Below, piece by piece: positions 8,955 through 17,743 of a stretch of DNA of 64,000 bases. How positions within the stretch are numbered: the first letter of the stretch is position 1; every line of letters starts with the position of its first letter. Below the pieces are notes generated by a model that was given only the letters and a program-made list of their open reading frames with translations, had not been told where the DNA came from and made no database searches. A program made the position numbers and the translations under genes. The stretch comes from Candidatus Bathyarchaeota archaeon (GTDB lineage Archaea; Thermoproteota; Bathyarchaeia; Bathyarchaeales; UBA233): assembly GCA_025057795.1 (NCBI GenBank), contig JANXEP010000010.1, positions 4,811 through 68,810 of the forward strand. Direction: 5' to 3'.

Positions 8955-10736
8955 CTAGGCTGCCCAGAAAGGCGATTTTTTTCGCATTAAGCCAATGTAC
9001 TCGTTTAGGGTTTCACGCTCTTCTTGGGTTAGCTTGTCCATAAAGTTCTTTAGCAGAGTTTTGGCATGGGTTTCTGGAACTTTCACGTAAAGCACATCCT
9101 TTTCAAATATGTGTCTTCCAACCATGGGTTTGTCTAGGCTTATGGCAACTTGCATGCCCTGCGCAGCCTCTGAAAGCGCCTGTCCCTTTTCCTGGATTTG
9201 CTGGATTTCGCCGACTTCTTCACCGTCCTCGGCCCTTATTAGGGCTAGCTTCGGCTTTATTTTTCCAGCGAGAACTTCTATGCCAACTATGGCTGGCTTG
9301 GCTCTCCTGAAGACGTAGCCTTCTAAAATGCGGATTTTCGCTGGTTTAACCAGAGATGCAAATTCCTGCTCAATCTTGGCTTCCCGTTGAACTTTAAGCC
9401 AATTTAGGTAATTGTCTATTAAATGGTAAATTATTTTTTCTTTGAAAATTTGGACATCTTTATTTGCTGCTTCTTCTTCAGCGTCTGGCAAAATTTTTAC
9501 GTTAAAAGCCAAAATAACCCCGTATAAAGGCTGGTGTTCCTTAACTATGACTGCTTCAGTTACATCCCTTTTCGAGACGTCGCCAACGTCTGCCATCCTT
9601 ATGGGCACATTGTTGCGTTTCAAGTTTTCAGCTATAGCCTCTAAAGAACCCAGCGTATCCGCCTTCAAAACCACCCCGTCCACGTCTGTTGCAATGCGTA
9701 TGCGCTCAACTTCTTCAGAAACAAGTCTCACATAACTGTCTAGGCTTTCTCCCTCGGAAACGGCGTATAACGGCGCACCCGCCAAAGCGTCCTCAAGCTC
9801 AGCGGCAACGATCTTAACGCCTGCGGCGGCTGAAACCTCATCCACAGAGGAGAACTTATCCCTGGGGTCCCTAATCTCATCTAGGGGCTTCGGAACTAGT
9901 ATGGCTCTAACCCGCGTTACTATGGGTTTTTCCTTCCCGCCCACAACAATCAAGTCGTCTTTACGCAAAATTCCATCATAAATTATAGTGTTAAGCGTTA
10001 AGCCCAAGCCAGGCTCCTCCTTAACCTCCAAAACCGTGCCTTTTGCAGGTCCGGCTGTTGTCAGCAGCCGCCTCTTTAAAAACTGTTGGGTTAAGCCCAC
10101 AAGAACGGCGAGAAGCTCTGTTATGCCCTCGCCCGTTTTGGCGCTTGTAGGCACAATTGCCACGGTTCGCGTGAAATCTTTTATGCGGTCGAAACGGTCA
10201 GCCCTAAAACCCAAACGGGAAAAAGCACCGATAATCTCGTAGAGGCGGTTGTCCAAATCTTCACGGACGTACTGGTCTTGGAGCTGGTAGGCTTTAAGAA
10301 AAGGCGTGTTCGGGTGGGGTTTCCAGCCCGGAATGCGGTCTATTTTGTTTGCAGCCACCAAAAACGGGGTTTTACGCGCCTTCAAAATTTCGATACACTC
10401 GTAGGTTTGAGCCTCAAAACCCTTAAGCACGTCGACGACGAGGATGGCTATGTCGGCGACGCTTCCGCCTCGTTTACGGAGATTAGTGAAAGCTTCATGT
10501 CCCGGGGTGTCAACAACAAGCAAACCTGGAATCTCAATCTCCCCTTTTATGGCTGACAGAAGCGGGCCAATCATCTGCTTTAGGGTTTCAACGGGGAAAA
10601 AGCTGGCACCGATATGCTGGGTCATGCCTCCAACTTCGCGGGCTTGAACGCTGGTTTTGCGAATCTTATCCAAAAGAAGGGTCTTGCCAGTATCCACGTG
10701 TCCAAGCACGCAGACAATCGGCTGACGAATAGGCAT
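8955..10736 (-). CDS. infB: Translation initiation factor aIF5B (IF-2 family GTPase)
   Basis: 593 residues, the usual length for archaeal aIF5B. GTPase motifs are clear: G1 GHVDTGKT at residues 12-19, the switch-I region with GGMTQHIGA, G3 VVDTPGHEAF and G4 AANKIDRI. The C-terminal half has the KADTLGSLEAI segment typical of IF2/eIF5B domain 3 and the final domain IV. It promotes ribosomal subunit joining and initiator tRNA positioning. The start is ATG 10736, with a purine-rich GGGGAAGA upstream. It is transcribed in the same direction as top6A/top6B. Confidence 0.97.
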   Translation of the reverse strand: MPIRQPIVCVLGHVDTGKTLLLDKIRKTSVQAREVGGMTQHIGASFFPVETLKQMIGPLLSAIKGEIEIPGLLVVDTPGHEAFTNLRKRGGSVADIAILVVDVLKGFEAQTYECIEILKARKTPFLVAANKIDRIPGWKPHPNTPFLKAYQLQDQYVREDLDNRLYEIIGAFSRLGFRADRFDRIKDFTRTVAIVPTSAKTGEGITELLAVLVGLTQQFLKRRLLTTAGPAKGTVLEVKEEPGLGLTLNTIIYDGILRKDDLIVVGGKEKPIVTRVRAILVPKPLDEIRDPRDKFSSVDEVSAAAGVKIVAAELEDALAGAPLYAVSEGESLDSYVRLVSEEVERIRIATDVDGVVLKADTLGSLEAIAENLKRNNVPIRMADVGDVSKRDVTEAVIVKEHQPLYGVILAFNVKILPDAEEEAANKDVQIFKEKIIYHLIDNYLNWLKVQREAKIEQEFASLVKPAKIRILEGYVFRRAKPAIVGIEVLAGKIKPKLALIRAEDGEEVGEIQQIQEKGQALSEAAQGMQVAISLDKPMVGRHIFEKDVLYVKVPETHAKTLLKNFMDKLTQEERETLNEYIGLMRKKSPFWAA

Positions 10737-10852
10737 CGCTCATTCTTCCCCGCTCGGGTGACAGACAAGCAAGGCTCTTCAAACTAATAAAGGATGCTCC
10801 TAATAAATTTCTAAAGCCAGAAAACGAAGCCTATTTCTCCCACAAGACAGAC

Positions 10853-11050
10853 CTATTCTGTTTTTGCAATTAATATAAACAGCCCGAGTGCGAGGAGTAT
10901 CAGGCTTAAAAAGCCGAAGAAACCCGTGTAGACGCCTAAGGCTTGGCTGCTTGTGAAAGTGAAGTATGAAGCTAAAGCTCCGACGATTAAGAGGAGTAGG
11001 CCGAAGAATTTTTCAGCTGCTCTTATTGCAGAACCGCCATCTTCGCCCAT
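10853..11050 (-). CDS. Small two-helix membrane protein
   Basis: 65 residues: a short polar N-terminus followed by two hydrophobic stretches (FFGLLLLIVGALASYF and FFGFLSLILLALGLFIL). No family was recognised. The frame is open to 11092, but AAAGGAG is about ten nt before the ATG at 11050, which removes a charged extension and is preferred. It sits between infB and top6A on the same strand and may be cotranscribed. Confidence 0.6.
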   Translation of the reverse strand: MGEDGGSAIRAAEKFFGLLLLIVGALASYFTFTSSQALGVYTGFFGFLSLILLALGLFILIAKTE

Positions 11051-11119
11051 GTTGCATTGGCTCCTTTTTGGACGTGTTTCTTTAATAGGCATGGAAGGGT
11101 TATTTTAAATTTCTTGTCT

Positions 11120-12214
11120 TTAACTGGTTTCTTCAAGCTTTGCCGGCAGATACTCGTCTACAATGTATGTCAACCCATAGCGGCTGAAGGCTTCCTGCTC
11201 TGCTTTACGCCTTATTTTCATGAAGGTTTTTATCTCCCTCTGCCAAAGCGGGTCCTCCTTGTACCTTGGGTCTTTCTGCAGCTCGTAAAGCCTTTTCATG
11301 TCAATTTCGTCCAGCGGGTCTGTGGGCAGCTTATAGTTAACGATGTCAGTGGCCCAGACACCGCTCCATTTAGCGTCCGGCGTTGTCAAGTCCCTTAGGT
11401 GTGCGGCGTTCGCTGAACCAGAAATTATAACCATGGCTATATGCATTCCCCAAGGGTCGCCGTCCGTGAAGATGTAGACTGGAAGCTTTAGTTCTCGGTT
11501 TAGCCTTCTTATGAAGTGGCGGGTTGCCCTCGGCGCCTGTCCAGCTGTGAGCACAAGTATGGCGTTAAACCTCTTATGTACGTTTTCCTCTATGAAGCGT
11601 GTGAAGAGGCCGCCTTTCTCTATGGCTATGACTTTGTCCGCGGAGGTTTCCACAAACTCTGCTGAGGTTAAGGCTGGGCCTATCATTACACCGTCGGGGT
11701 GCGATGTCAAGTTTAACGTTTTCCCCTCGTAGCCCGGCACCGTGTAGCTTATTGTTAGGTCGCCGAAAACGGCTGAACGTTCTTCTGGAAATATGCTGAA
11801 GTCCTCTCTTGAAAAGCCCAGCACAGTTTCTAGGTCGGTTATGATGTTGTTTGACTCCTGCTGGTCTTTGAAGGTCATTTCGTATGCTTGCGCCGAGTAG
11901 TATACGTCCCTTAAGGTTGAGGTTTTGCGTTGGGATGTCAACTCGTATGAGAAGAGGGCTGCCCATACAAGCTGGGCGAAGGGTTTCAGGTGGCGGATGT
12001 TGCGGGCGCTTCGCCTAACCCTCTTATCGCCTAAGATAAACTGTCTGAATTTTGAGTCGTAGTAAATGTTGTCGGTGGAGCGGCTTGGCATTTCTATTGA
12101 TGGAAAATATCCCCTGTCAAGCTGTTCGTAAATTTTGACTCCAAAGTTTTCTAGGATGGATAAAACCTCCTTTCTTCTCTCCGTTATGCTGCTTTTAGAA
12201 TCCTTCGGCTCCAA
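11120..12214 (-). CDS. top6A: DNA topoisomerase VI subunit A (Spo11-like)
   Basis: 364 residues. The CAP-like domain has the catalytic tyrosine segment LRDVYY, with Y105/Y106 where the nucleophile is expected. The Toprim domain shows VIAIEKGG (metal-binding Glu) and IFTDGDPWG (DxD). This subunit cleaves both DNA strands, working with subunit B, whose gene overlaps its start by 20 nt (12195-12214) and is therefore translationally coupled. Confidence 0.97.
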   Translation of the reverse strand: MEPKDSKSSITERRKEVLSILENFGVKIYEQLDRGYFPSIEMPSRSTDNIYYDSKFRQFILGDKRVRRSARNIRHLKPFAQLVWAALFSYELTSQRKTSTLRDVYYSAQAYEMTFKDQQESNNIITDLETVLGFSREDFSIFPEERSAVFGDLTISYTVPGYEGKTLNLTSHPDGVMIGPALTSAEFVETSADKVIAIEKGGLFTRFIEENVHKRFNAILVLTAGQAPRATRHFIRRLNRELKLPVYIFTDGDPWGMHIAMVIISGSANAAHLRDLTTPDAKWSGVWATDIVNYKLPTDPLDEIDMKRLYELQKDPRYKEDPLWQREIKTFMKIRRKAEQEAFSRYGLTYIVDEYLPAKLEETS

Positions 12215-13736
12215 ACCTTTTCACACTCCTAAGGAGCTTTTCTATGTCTGGAGGCTTCTCTTTTCCAGCAAGTTTCGCCGAGAACTGGGCGATTTTTGGG
12301 AGATATTTGCCGAAAACCCCGAGTTTTTTCTTCTCTCTGTCCACGTGCTCCCTTCTGCTTAGGAAACGCTGAAGTTGTCGTGCCACTTCCCTAAGGCCGT
12401 TGGCTATTTCCCTTCTAACCTCGGGTCTATCGGCAATAAACTCCTTTCCAACGGTTTTGTAGGGAACCTTAGTGCTGCATATATGCACAACTATGGCGAT
12501 GGGCATTTCTGGCGTAACCTTGTACCTCCGCCAGTTCATAGCGTTTATAACCTTAACTGAAACGTCGCTTGCCTCATCGTAAAGCAGCGGTATCCTATTT
12601 GCAAAACGATAGATTGTGAAGCCTCCTTTTTGGGGAATTTCTCCCCCATAGGCTATTGCAACCTCAACTATAAAGGGGTGCCCAGCATAAGTGGCGGGTT
12701 TCCGCTGGTGGACAGCCACAAACTCCGGCTTCAACTCCTTTAAGACGCCGGTTCTAAGAAGTTCCTCGCCTAAGGGTGAGAGGCAACTTGCATCCGGCGG
12801 CAAGAAATCCTTAAACTTCTTAAGCATATGCATCAATCTGACAATCTCGTCGTGGGCGAGTTTCTTTGGGTTTTTGGAAGGGCTTATATTGCTGAATTCC
12901 AGAAACTTGCTTGCGGTTACTTCTCCAACCCTGTGGAAGTGGTTTTTCAGGAAATCCAGCATGTTACTACACGGCGTTACTTCTATGAGGCGTTGGAGAA
13001 GTTCCACGTCAACGCCGTAGGGGTGGGGCAAAGTCTCCTTAGGTGGATCGGGCATGACTGTTGTAGCCCTATTAAACTTGTAAAGCCTGCCTTTTGGATC
13101 TACGAAGGTTATGTTGGCGTACGGGTTAACCATAGCCGTCTGCTTAAAGTACTCTAGGATTTTTGGCATAGCCCTTAAATAGTCGCCTTCAAGGCTGAAC
13201 TCGACAATTGTGCCCCGCCACTTTTCCTTATTGTTAAGAACTTTCCTATCAAGGATTATGGGGCGGTTTCTTTGGATGTCAATCATAAGCTTATAAACGT
13301 AAATTTTCGACATGTCAGTGCTTGAAATTATAGTGGCAGGCTGGTGGGTGGTTATCTGCCCATATAAAATGGCCATTTTGCCGCCGAGGCCGAAGGTTCC
13401 CCTCTGCTGTTTCAATTTATATTTTGAGCCGTAAAGCACCTGCCCAAAGGCTGAGGGAATATGCGCGGGAGGAACCCCTGAGCCGTTATCCTCAACCCTC
13501 AACTTGTAAATTTGAGTTTCTTTGCTTGCTTCCCCCTCAAAGGACAGCCTAACATAGATATCTGGCGGTATTTTGAGGCTTTCAGCAGCGTCCAGCGAAT
13601 TTTCCACAAGCTCCCTTATGGCTGCGAAGACAGCTCTTGAAGGGTTCGTGAAACCAGCTATGTCGCGGTTACGGTAGAAAAAGTCCGAAGCGCTTATTTC
13701 CTCAAAGGTTGCCTGTGCCACCCTAGCCTCCACCAC
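12195..13736 (-). CDS. top6B: DNA topoisomerase VI subunit B (GHKL ATPase)
   Basis: 513 residues. The Bergerat ATP-binding fold is complete: ELVENSLDAAE, VEDNGSGVP and GTFGLGGKMAILYGQ. The transducer domain and a basic C-terminus follow. It gates ATP-dependent strand passage with subunit A. The start is uncertain: GTG 13736 has no ribosome site, while GTG 13721 has GGAGG five nt upstream and yields MAQATFEEIS; the second is attractive. A short ORF and then ABCE1 lie upstream on the same strand. Confidence 0.97.
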   Translation of the reverse strand: MVEARVAQATFEEISASDFFYRNRDIAGFTNPSRAVFAAIRELVENSLDAAESLKIPPDIYVRLSFEGEASKETQIYKLRVEDNGSGVPPAHIPSAFGQVLYGSKYKLKQQRGTFGLGGKMAILYGQITTHQPATIISSTDMSKIYVYKLMIDIQRNRPIILDRKVLNNKEKWRGTIVEFSLEGDYLRAMPKILEYFKQTAMVNPYANITFVDPKGRLYKFNRATTVMPDPPKETLPHPYGVDVELLQRLIEVTPCSNMLDFLKNHFHRVGEVTASKFLEFSNISPSKNPKKLAHDEIVRLMHMLKKFKDFLPPDASCLSPLGEELLRTGVLKELKPEFVAVHQRKPATYAGHPFIVEVAIAYGGEIPQKGGFTIYRFANRIPLLYDEASDVSVKVINAMNWRRYKVTPEMPIAIVVHICSTKVPYKTVGKEFIADRPEVRREIANGLREVARQLQRFLSRREHVDREKKKLGVFGKYLPKIAQFSAKLAGKEKPPDIEKLLRSVKRFGAEGF

Positions 13737-13772
13737 AAACTACTTTTACGTATGCACAGCCCGCTCTTTAAT

Positions 13773-13964
13773 TTAACGATGACTATCACCCCACAGTTTC
13801 CATTGATAAAACGGCTTAGGCGTAAAACCCCTAGGAAGCTTTACCTTAAGCGTTTTAAACGGGACTCCGTGTTCGCCAATTTTTGCTGCAACAATTTTAA
13901 TTTGGCACCCCAACAGCCTGTACAGCCCTAAACTGAAATATACGTTCCGCTTAAAGGGCTTATT
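13773..13964 (-). CDS. Open frame in line with the ABCE1 stop: C-terminal extension or small gene
   Basis: Directly after the ABCE1 TAA, in the same frame, 63 sense codons run to a TAA at 13773-13775. The product is protein-like: a VYFSLGLYRLLGCQIKIV strand pattern, then KIGEHGVPFKTLKVKLPRGF and PKPFYQWKLWGD. There is no ATG or GTG start; TTG and ATT codons lie about 18-22 codons in, the ATT preceded by GGGGTG. It may be a non-AUG-started small protein of the rli1-top6 operon or be reached by readthrough. No family was recognised. Confidence 0.4.
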   Translation of the reverse strand, partial: NKPFKRNVYFSLGLYRLLGCQIKIVAAKIGEHGVPFKTLKVKLPRGFTPKPFYQWKLWGDSHR

Positions 13965-15755
13965 TTAAGGGCTTTCTCTATAACGCGCGTAATAGTATTC
14001 GCCTATCTCCTTCTGAAACTTGTCAAGCCTTGAGCCCTCCTTATTAACCCGCGGCCTCTTAGTGGCAGGGTCTCTCCTAAACGTTACGTTCATCTCCTTC
14101 AAAAACATGTTCATGCCGTCCCTAAGGCTTGTCGGCGGGTTTGCCACGCCGTTTATTCCAGGCTGTCCGGTGAAAATCATCAGGCGGTCTGCGATGAAGT
14201 CTTGGGCAACTACGTCGTGTTCAACGACGAAGGCTGTCGCGTTGCGGGCTTCTACTGCCCTGCGTATGGTCCTGGCCATGTGAAGCCTTTCCTCCACGTC
14301 TAAGTATGCGCTTGGCTCGTCTAGAAGGTAAAGCTCAGCTTTCTTAGATAGGCATGCGGCAATCGCTGTTTTCTGCAGTTCGCCCCCGCTGAGTTCAGCC
14401 ACGTTTCTGTCTAGAAGTTTGTCCAGTCCAAGGGGCTGGAGGATTTCCGCCTTGTAAAGGCTGGATGTAAAATCCTCTTTTGCAATGCTCATTAAAAGCT
14501 CTTGAACTGTTCCTTCATACCCGGCTGAAATGTATTGAGGTTTGTAGCTGACCTCCAGCTCCTTAAACTCTCTACCGTCGTCCGCTTTTTCTATCCCGGC
14601 CAAAATTTTCACGAAGGTTGTTTTTCCTATACCGTTAGGCCCCAAAATTCCTATGATTTCCCCCTTTCTTATCTCGCCGGAATAAGCGACAAGCTTGAAA
14701 CCCTCATAGGTTTTCTCTATTTTGTCCCATTTCAACAGTGCTTCGCCAGCTCCGAAGCTTATGGTTGGGGGTTTTTCGTGGAAAATTATAGCCTCCTTTC
14801 TGAAACGAACGTTTTCGTCTGGAATGTAGCCTTGAAGGTAAACGTTTATGCCTGTTCTTACGCCGTGAACATGGGAGACTATCCCGTAAACGCCTGCCTC
14901 GCCGTAGAAAATGCATACTTGGTCTGAAAGATAGTCCAGCACGGCAAGGTCATGTTCAGATACAACAACAATTTTATCGCCCTTTTTTAGGCTTCTTATG
15001 GCTTTAGCCACCTCGAGCCTCTGCTTTACATCGAGATAGCTTGAAGGTTCGTCAAAAAGGTAGACGTCTGCCTCTCTGCATATCGTGGCGGCTACAGCCA
15101 CCCTTTGCAGTTCACCGCCGCTTAAGGCTTCTAGCGGTCTGTCCCAGATGTTTTTAAGTTCAAGTTTTTCAGCAACATTTTTGAGTACTTTTCGCTCGTC
15201 CACCCTCTCTAAGAGTTCCCCAACTTTTCCCGAAACCACTTTGGGAATCTTGTCAACATATTGGGGCTTATGCACAACCTTAAGTCTGCCCTCGCCCATC
15301 CTTTGGAAATAGTCTTGGAGGGTTGAGCCTCGGAAAAACCTTATAATTTCGTTAATGCTTGGCGGATTTTCATAGTTTCCAAGGTTAGGCCTAATCTCCC
15401 CAGAAAGGATTTTCAACGTTGTTGTCTTGCCTATCCCGTTCTTTCCAATCAAACCCAAGACAACGCCCGGGGAGGGTGTGGGAAGCCTATAAAGCTTGAA
15501 AGTGTTTGGGCCGAAGCGGTGGCTACACTCGGCTTCCAACTCGTCTGGGAGGTTGACTATTGAAAGGGCGTTGAAGGGGCATTTTTTCACGCATATTCCA
15601 CATCCAGAACAAAGCGCTTCCACGACAACGGGCATGTCGCCCTCGAAGCGTATCGCCTCCACCCGGCTTCGAATCATTGGACAAAAGCGATGACAAACCC
15701 TACCGCAACGCTTTGGTTTACATTTATCCGAGTCCAGCACGGCTACACGGGTCAT
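13965..15755 (-). CDS. ABCE1/Rli1 ribosome-recycling ATPase
   Basis: 596 residues, standard for archaeal ABCE1. The N-terminus carries eight cysteines for two 4Fe-4S clusters (CKPKRCGRVCHRFCP and CSGCGICVKKCP). Two ABC domains follow, with P-loops GKNGIGKTT and GPNGIGKTT, signatures LSGGELQR and LSGGELQK, and Walker B strands LFDEPSSYLD and LLDEPSAYLD. It splits ribosomes after termination. The start is ATG 15755; a TATA-like GATTTTAAAG lies near 15795. Downstream on the same strand come a small frame and top6B. Confidence 0.97.
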   Translation of the reverse strand: MTRVAVLDSDKCKPKRCGRVCHRFCPMIRSRVEAIRFEGDMPVVVEALCSGCGICVKKCPFNALSIVNLPDELEAECSHRFGPNTFKLYRLPTPSPGVVLGLIGKNGIGKTTTLKILSGEIRPNLGNYENPPSINEIIRFFRGSTLQDYFQRMGEGRLKVVHKPQYVDKIPKVVSGKVGELLERVDERKVLKNVAEKLELKNIWDRPLEALSGGELQRVAVAATICREADVYLFDEPSSYLDVKQRLEVAKAIRSLKKGDKIVVVSEHDLAVLDYLSDQVCIFYGEAGVYGIVSHVHGVRTGINVYLQGYIPDENVRFRKEAIIFHEKPPTISFGAGEALLKWDKIEKTYEGFKLVAYSGEIRKGEIIGILGPNGIGKTTFVKILAGIEKADDGREFKELEVSYKPQYISAGYEGTVQELLMSIAKEDFTSSLYKAEILQPLGLDKLLDRNVAELSGGELQKTAIAACLSKKAELYLLDEPSAYLDVEERLHMARTIRRAVEARNATAFVVEHDVVAQDFIADRLMIFTGQPGINGVANPPTSLRDGMNMFLKEMNVTFRRDPATKRPRVNKEGSRLDKFQKEIGEYYYARYRESP

Positions 15756-15874
15756 GGCCTATCAACAACAGCCAAACCGTTAATCTGATAAATATGACTT
15801 TAAAATCAGAAGGAAAGGTTTCTAAAAACTTTTTGTTTTAAAAGAAAATGGTTAGGCTTGGAGGTTTTAGTCGT

Positions 15875-15943
15875 TCACCATTCTTCCTCTTCCCATTCCT
15901 CTTCTTCCCATTCTTCCTCTTCCCATTCATCCTCCTCAAACAT
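15875..15943 (-). CDS. Acidic-tryptophan pentad-repeat microprotein
   Basis: A 22-residue frame: MFEEDEW followed by three EEEEW pentads, so Trp recurs every five residues (W7, W12, W17, W22). The ATG at 15943 has a strong ribosome site, GGGAGGTG, seven nt upstream, and a TTTAAA TATA-like element at 15995-16000. A T-rich stretch follows the stop. The repeat is exact at protein level while codons vary (GAA/GAG), which suggests coding. An overlapping frame from ATG 15963 would give a basic 41-residue KRKNG-repeat peptide without a ribosome site; it is less likely but not excluded. No family was recognised. Confidence 0.5.
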   Translation of the reverse strand: MFEEDEWEEEEWEEEEWEEEEW

Positions 15944-16058
15944 GCTTTTTCACCTCCCGCCATGGCTGTGCATAGGGAGATGCCTCTAAACACCTTTAAA
16001 CGTTTTCGTTCGGCAGTTGTCGAGAATGAAGTTGAGGGACACGTTTTGCTTTAAAAGC

Positions 16059-17018
16059 TTACCTTATAATTTTTGCCACAAGGGAGGCTGCGGGCTCATA
16101 CATCTCCGGTGTGATGTAAGCCCAGCATAGGTTTGAAGTGTTATGCGCAGCCCCTATCTCTCCACGAGTGTTAACCGCAATTAACCCCATGTGGTTGGGG
16201 GTTTCAGCTATCCTTCGGCTAACCAGTTTTATGGCTTCCTCAACGGCTTCTTGGGCTGATTTTCCATGCTCCATATAATTGCAGACCGTTTTAGCTAAAA
16301 CAAGCCTTATGGCTATTTCACCGACGCCTGTTGCGGAGCATGCTCCGCTTCGGTTATCCGCGAATGTGCCGCATCCGATCAGAGGGGAATCGCCTATCCG
16401 CCCCGGAAGCTTCAACGGAAAACCGCCAGTTGAGGTCGCAGCAGCCACGTTTCCATCCTTATCTAGGGCGACGGCGCCGACAGTTTCAAGGTTGAAAAGC
16501 TCTGGATGATCCCTGATAAGGTTTGCGAGTTTGGGCAGCTCGAACTTTCCCTCGAGTAGTGCCTTTTTCTGCTGTTCATAACGTTTCAGTTGAAACTCGC
16601 TTGGGGCATCCATCCTCTCAACGTTAAACATTTTTGCAATTTTCTCAGCGCCTTCGCCTACAACAAAAACGTGGTCTGTTTTATCCATAACCAGTCTAGC
16701 CAGACGAACAGGGTTTTTGATGTCTCTGAGAAGCCCTGCGGCTCCAGCTTTAAGGGTTCTTCCATCCATAACAGAGGCCTCCATTTCCACATGCCTCTCT
16801 ATGTTTAGGCTTGAGCCGCGGCCAGCGTTGAAGGCTCCCTCGTCCTCCAAAACAGCTACAGCTTCAACAACAGCGTCAACCGCGCTTCCACCTTTCGTTA
16901 AAATGTTGAACCCTATTCTCGCAGCTTTTCTAACCCCTTCAAGCGCGGGTTGGCTGTGTTCAAGGTTCCATGTTCCAGCGCCGCCATGGACAACAATTAC
17001 TGGTTTACGCCCTTTCAA
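16059..17018 (-). CDS. Isoaspartyl peptidase / plant-type L-asparaginase
   Basis: 319 residues of the Ntn-hydrolase asparaginase family. The N-terminus PVIVVHGGAGTW and the self-cleavage site LETVGAVALD are typical; T179 would become the N-terminal nucleophile after autoproteolysis. RIGDSPLIGCGTFAD and GEIAIRL are the conserved substrate-binding segments. It removes isoaspartyl dipeptides or hydrolyses asparagine in the cytosol. The start is TTG 17018 with AAGGA about seven nt upstream. Confidence 0.93.
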   Translation of the reverse strand: MKGRKPVIVVHGGAGTWNLEHSQPALEGVRKAARIGFNILTKGGSAVDAVVEAVAVLEDEGAFNAGRGSSLNIERHVEMEASVMDGRTLKAGAAGLLRDIKNPVRLARLVMDKTDHVFVVGEGAEKIAKMFNVERMDAPSEFQLKRYEQQKKALLEGKFELPKLANLIRDHPELFNLETVGAVALDKDGNVAAATSTGGFPLKLPGRIGDSPLIGCGTFADNRSGACSATGVGEIAIRLVLAKTVCNYMEHGKSAQEAVEEAIKLVSRRIAETPNHMGLIAVNTRGEIGAAHNTSNLCWAYITPEMYEPAASLVAKIIR

Positions 17019-17128
17019 GTTTAGTCCTTCCCAAACGGGTCACTAGAACCGTTAGCTTTGGATTTAAGGTTAGTGTTTAACGTTTCAAAATCAAAATGGA
17101 TAAATCTCTGCGGTGGAAACTATATGTT

Positions 17129-17198
17129 TGGGATGATGTGAGGCGACGGCTAGGAGCCATGCAGGCTGTGAAAAAGCCAACTAACCTGCACTGACCCC
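17129..17198 (+). ncRNA. Possible C/D-box sRNA or structured leader
   Basis: Between the asparaginase and THUMP genes, a C-box-like ATGATGT (17133-17139) and a D box CTGA (17191-17194) are flanked by complementary GGG and CCC, as in a kink-turn terminal stem. An internal hairpin (GCAGG...CCTGC) lies between. The C box has one mismatch and no convincing D'/C' pair is seen. It could simply be the 5' leader of the THUMP gene. Confidence 0.25.
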
Positions 17199-17210
17199 AT
17201 AAAGAGGCGA

Positions 17211-17741
17211 ATGGTTATGCTTAGGGACTTTAACCTTTTAGCAACAACCTCGCGGGGTAATGAAGACGAGGCTTGTTCGGAATTGTGGTATCTGCTTGGG
17301 CAGGTTGGGGACGTGGCGCCGGTTATTGACAAAACAGGTGTTTCTGGGCTGATTGCCGCAAAAACCGCTTTGAACCCCTTTGAGGTTATAGAGAAGTTTC
17401 GCCTTATACTCCGGGAACGCCCCTACGAGTTTCGCTACATGCTTAGGGTAATTCCCATCGAAAAGGTTGTACGTACAGACCTTGGGGAGATCCAGCGGAC
17501 GGCAGCGGCGCTGGGGGCAAAAATTGAGAGAAACGAAGCTTTCCGCATTACTGTTGAGAAACGCTACACAGAAATCTCCACAAAGGACATTATAGAAGCC
17601 GCAGCCTCAGTCATAGATAGGAAGGTTGACCTCAACAACCCTGACAAAATCTTGCTGATAGAGGTTATCGGAGGGTTAACGGGAATATCCCTAGTTAAGC
17701 CCTGCGACATTTTGTCCGTGATTAAAGAGAAATTCTTATAA
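17211..17741 (+). CDS. THUMP-domain (Tan1-like) RNA-binding protein
   Basis: 176 residues. The sequence fits a THUMP domain: FRLILRERPYEFRYMLRVIPIEKVVRTDL, then ITVEKRYTEISTKDIIEAAA and VDLNNPDKILLIEVIGG. There is no fused methyltransferase or thiolase domain, as in Tan1, the partner of the tRNA cytidine N4-acetyltransferase. It likely presents tRNA to a modifying enzyme. ATG 17211 and 17217 are both possible starts. It converges with the cgi121 gene (2 nt between stops). Confidence 0.85.
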   Translation: MVMLRDFNLLATTSRGNEDEACSELWYLLGQVGDVAPVIDKTGVSGLIAAKTALNPFEVIEKFRLILRERPYEFRYMLRVIPIEKVVRTDLGEIQRTAAALGAKIERNEAFRITVEKRYTEISTKDIIEAAASVIDRKVDLNNPDKILLIEVIGGLTGISLVKPCDILSVIKEKFL

Positions 17742-17743
17742 CA

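Noticed and set aside
14535..14927. 130-codon plus-strand frame inside ABCE1
   Set aside because: It is a shadow of a strongly conserved gene in the other strand.
15848..16054. 68-codon plus-strand frame rich in Phe and Pro
   Set aside because: It is the reverse complement of the EEEEW repeat; it has no ribosome site and ends in sequence unlike a membrane protein.
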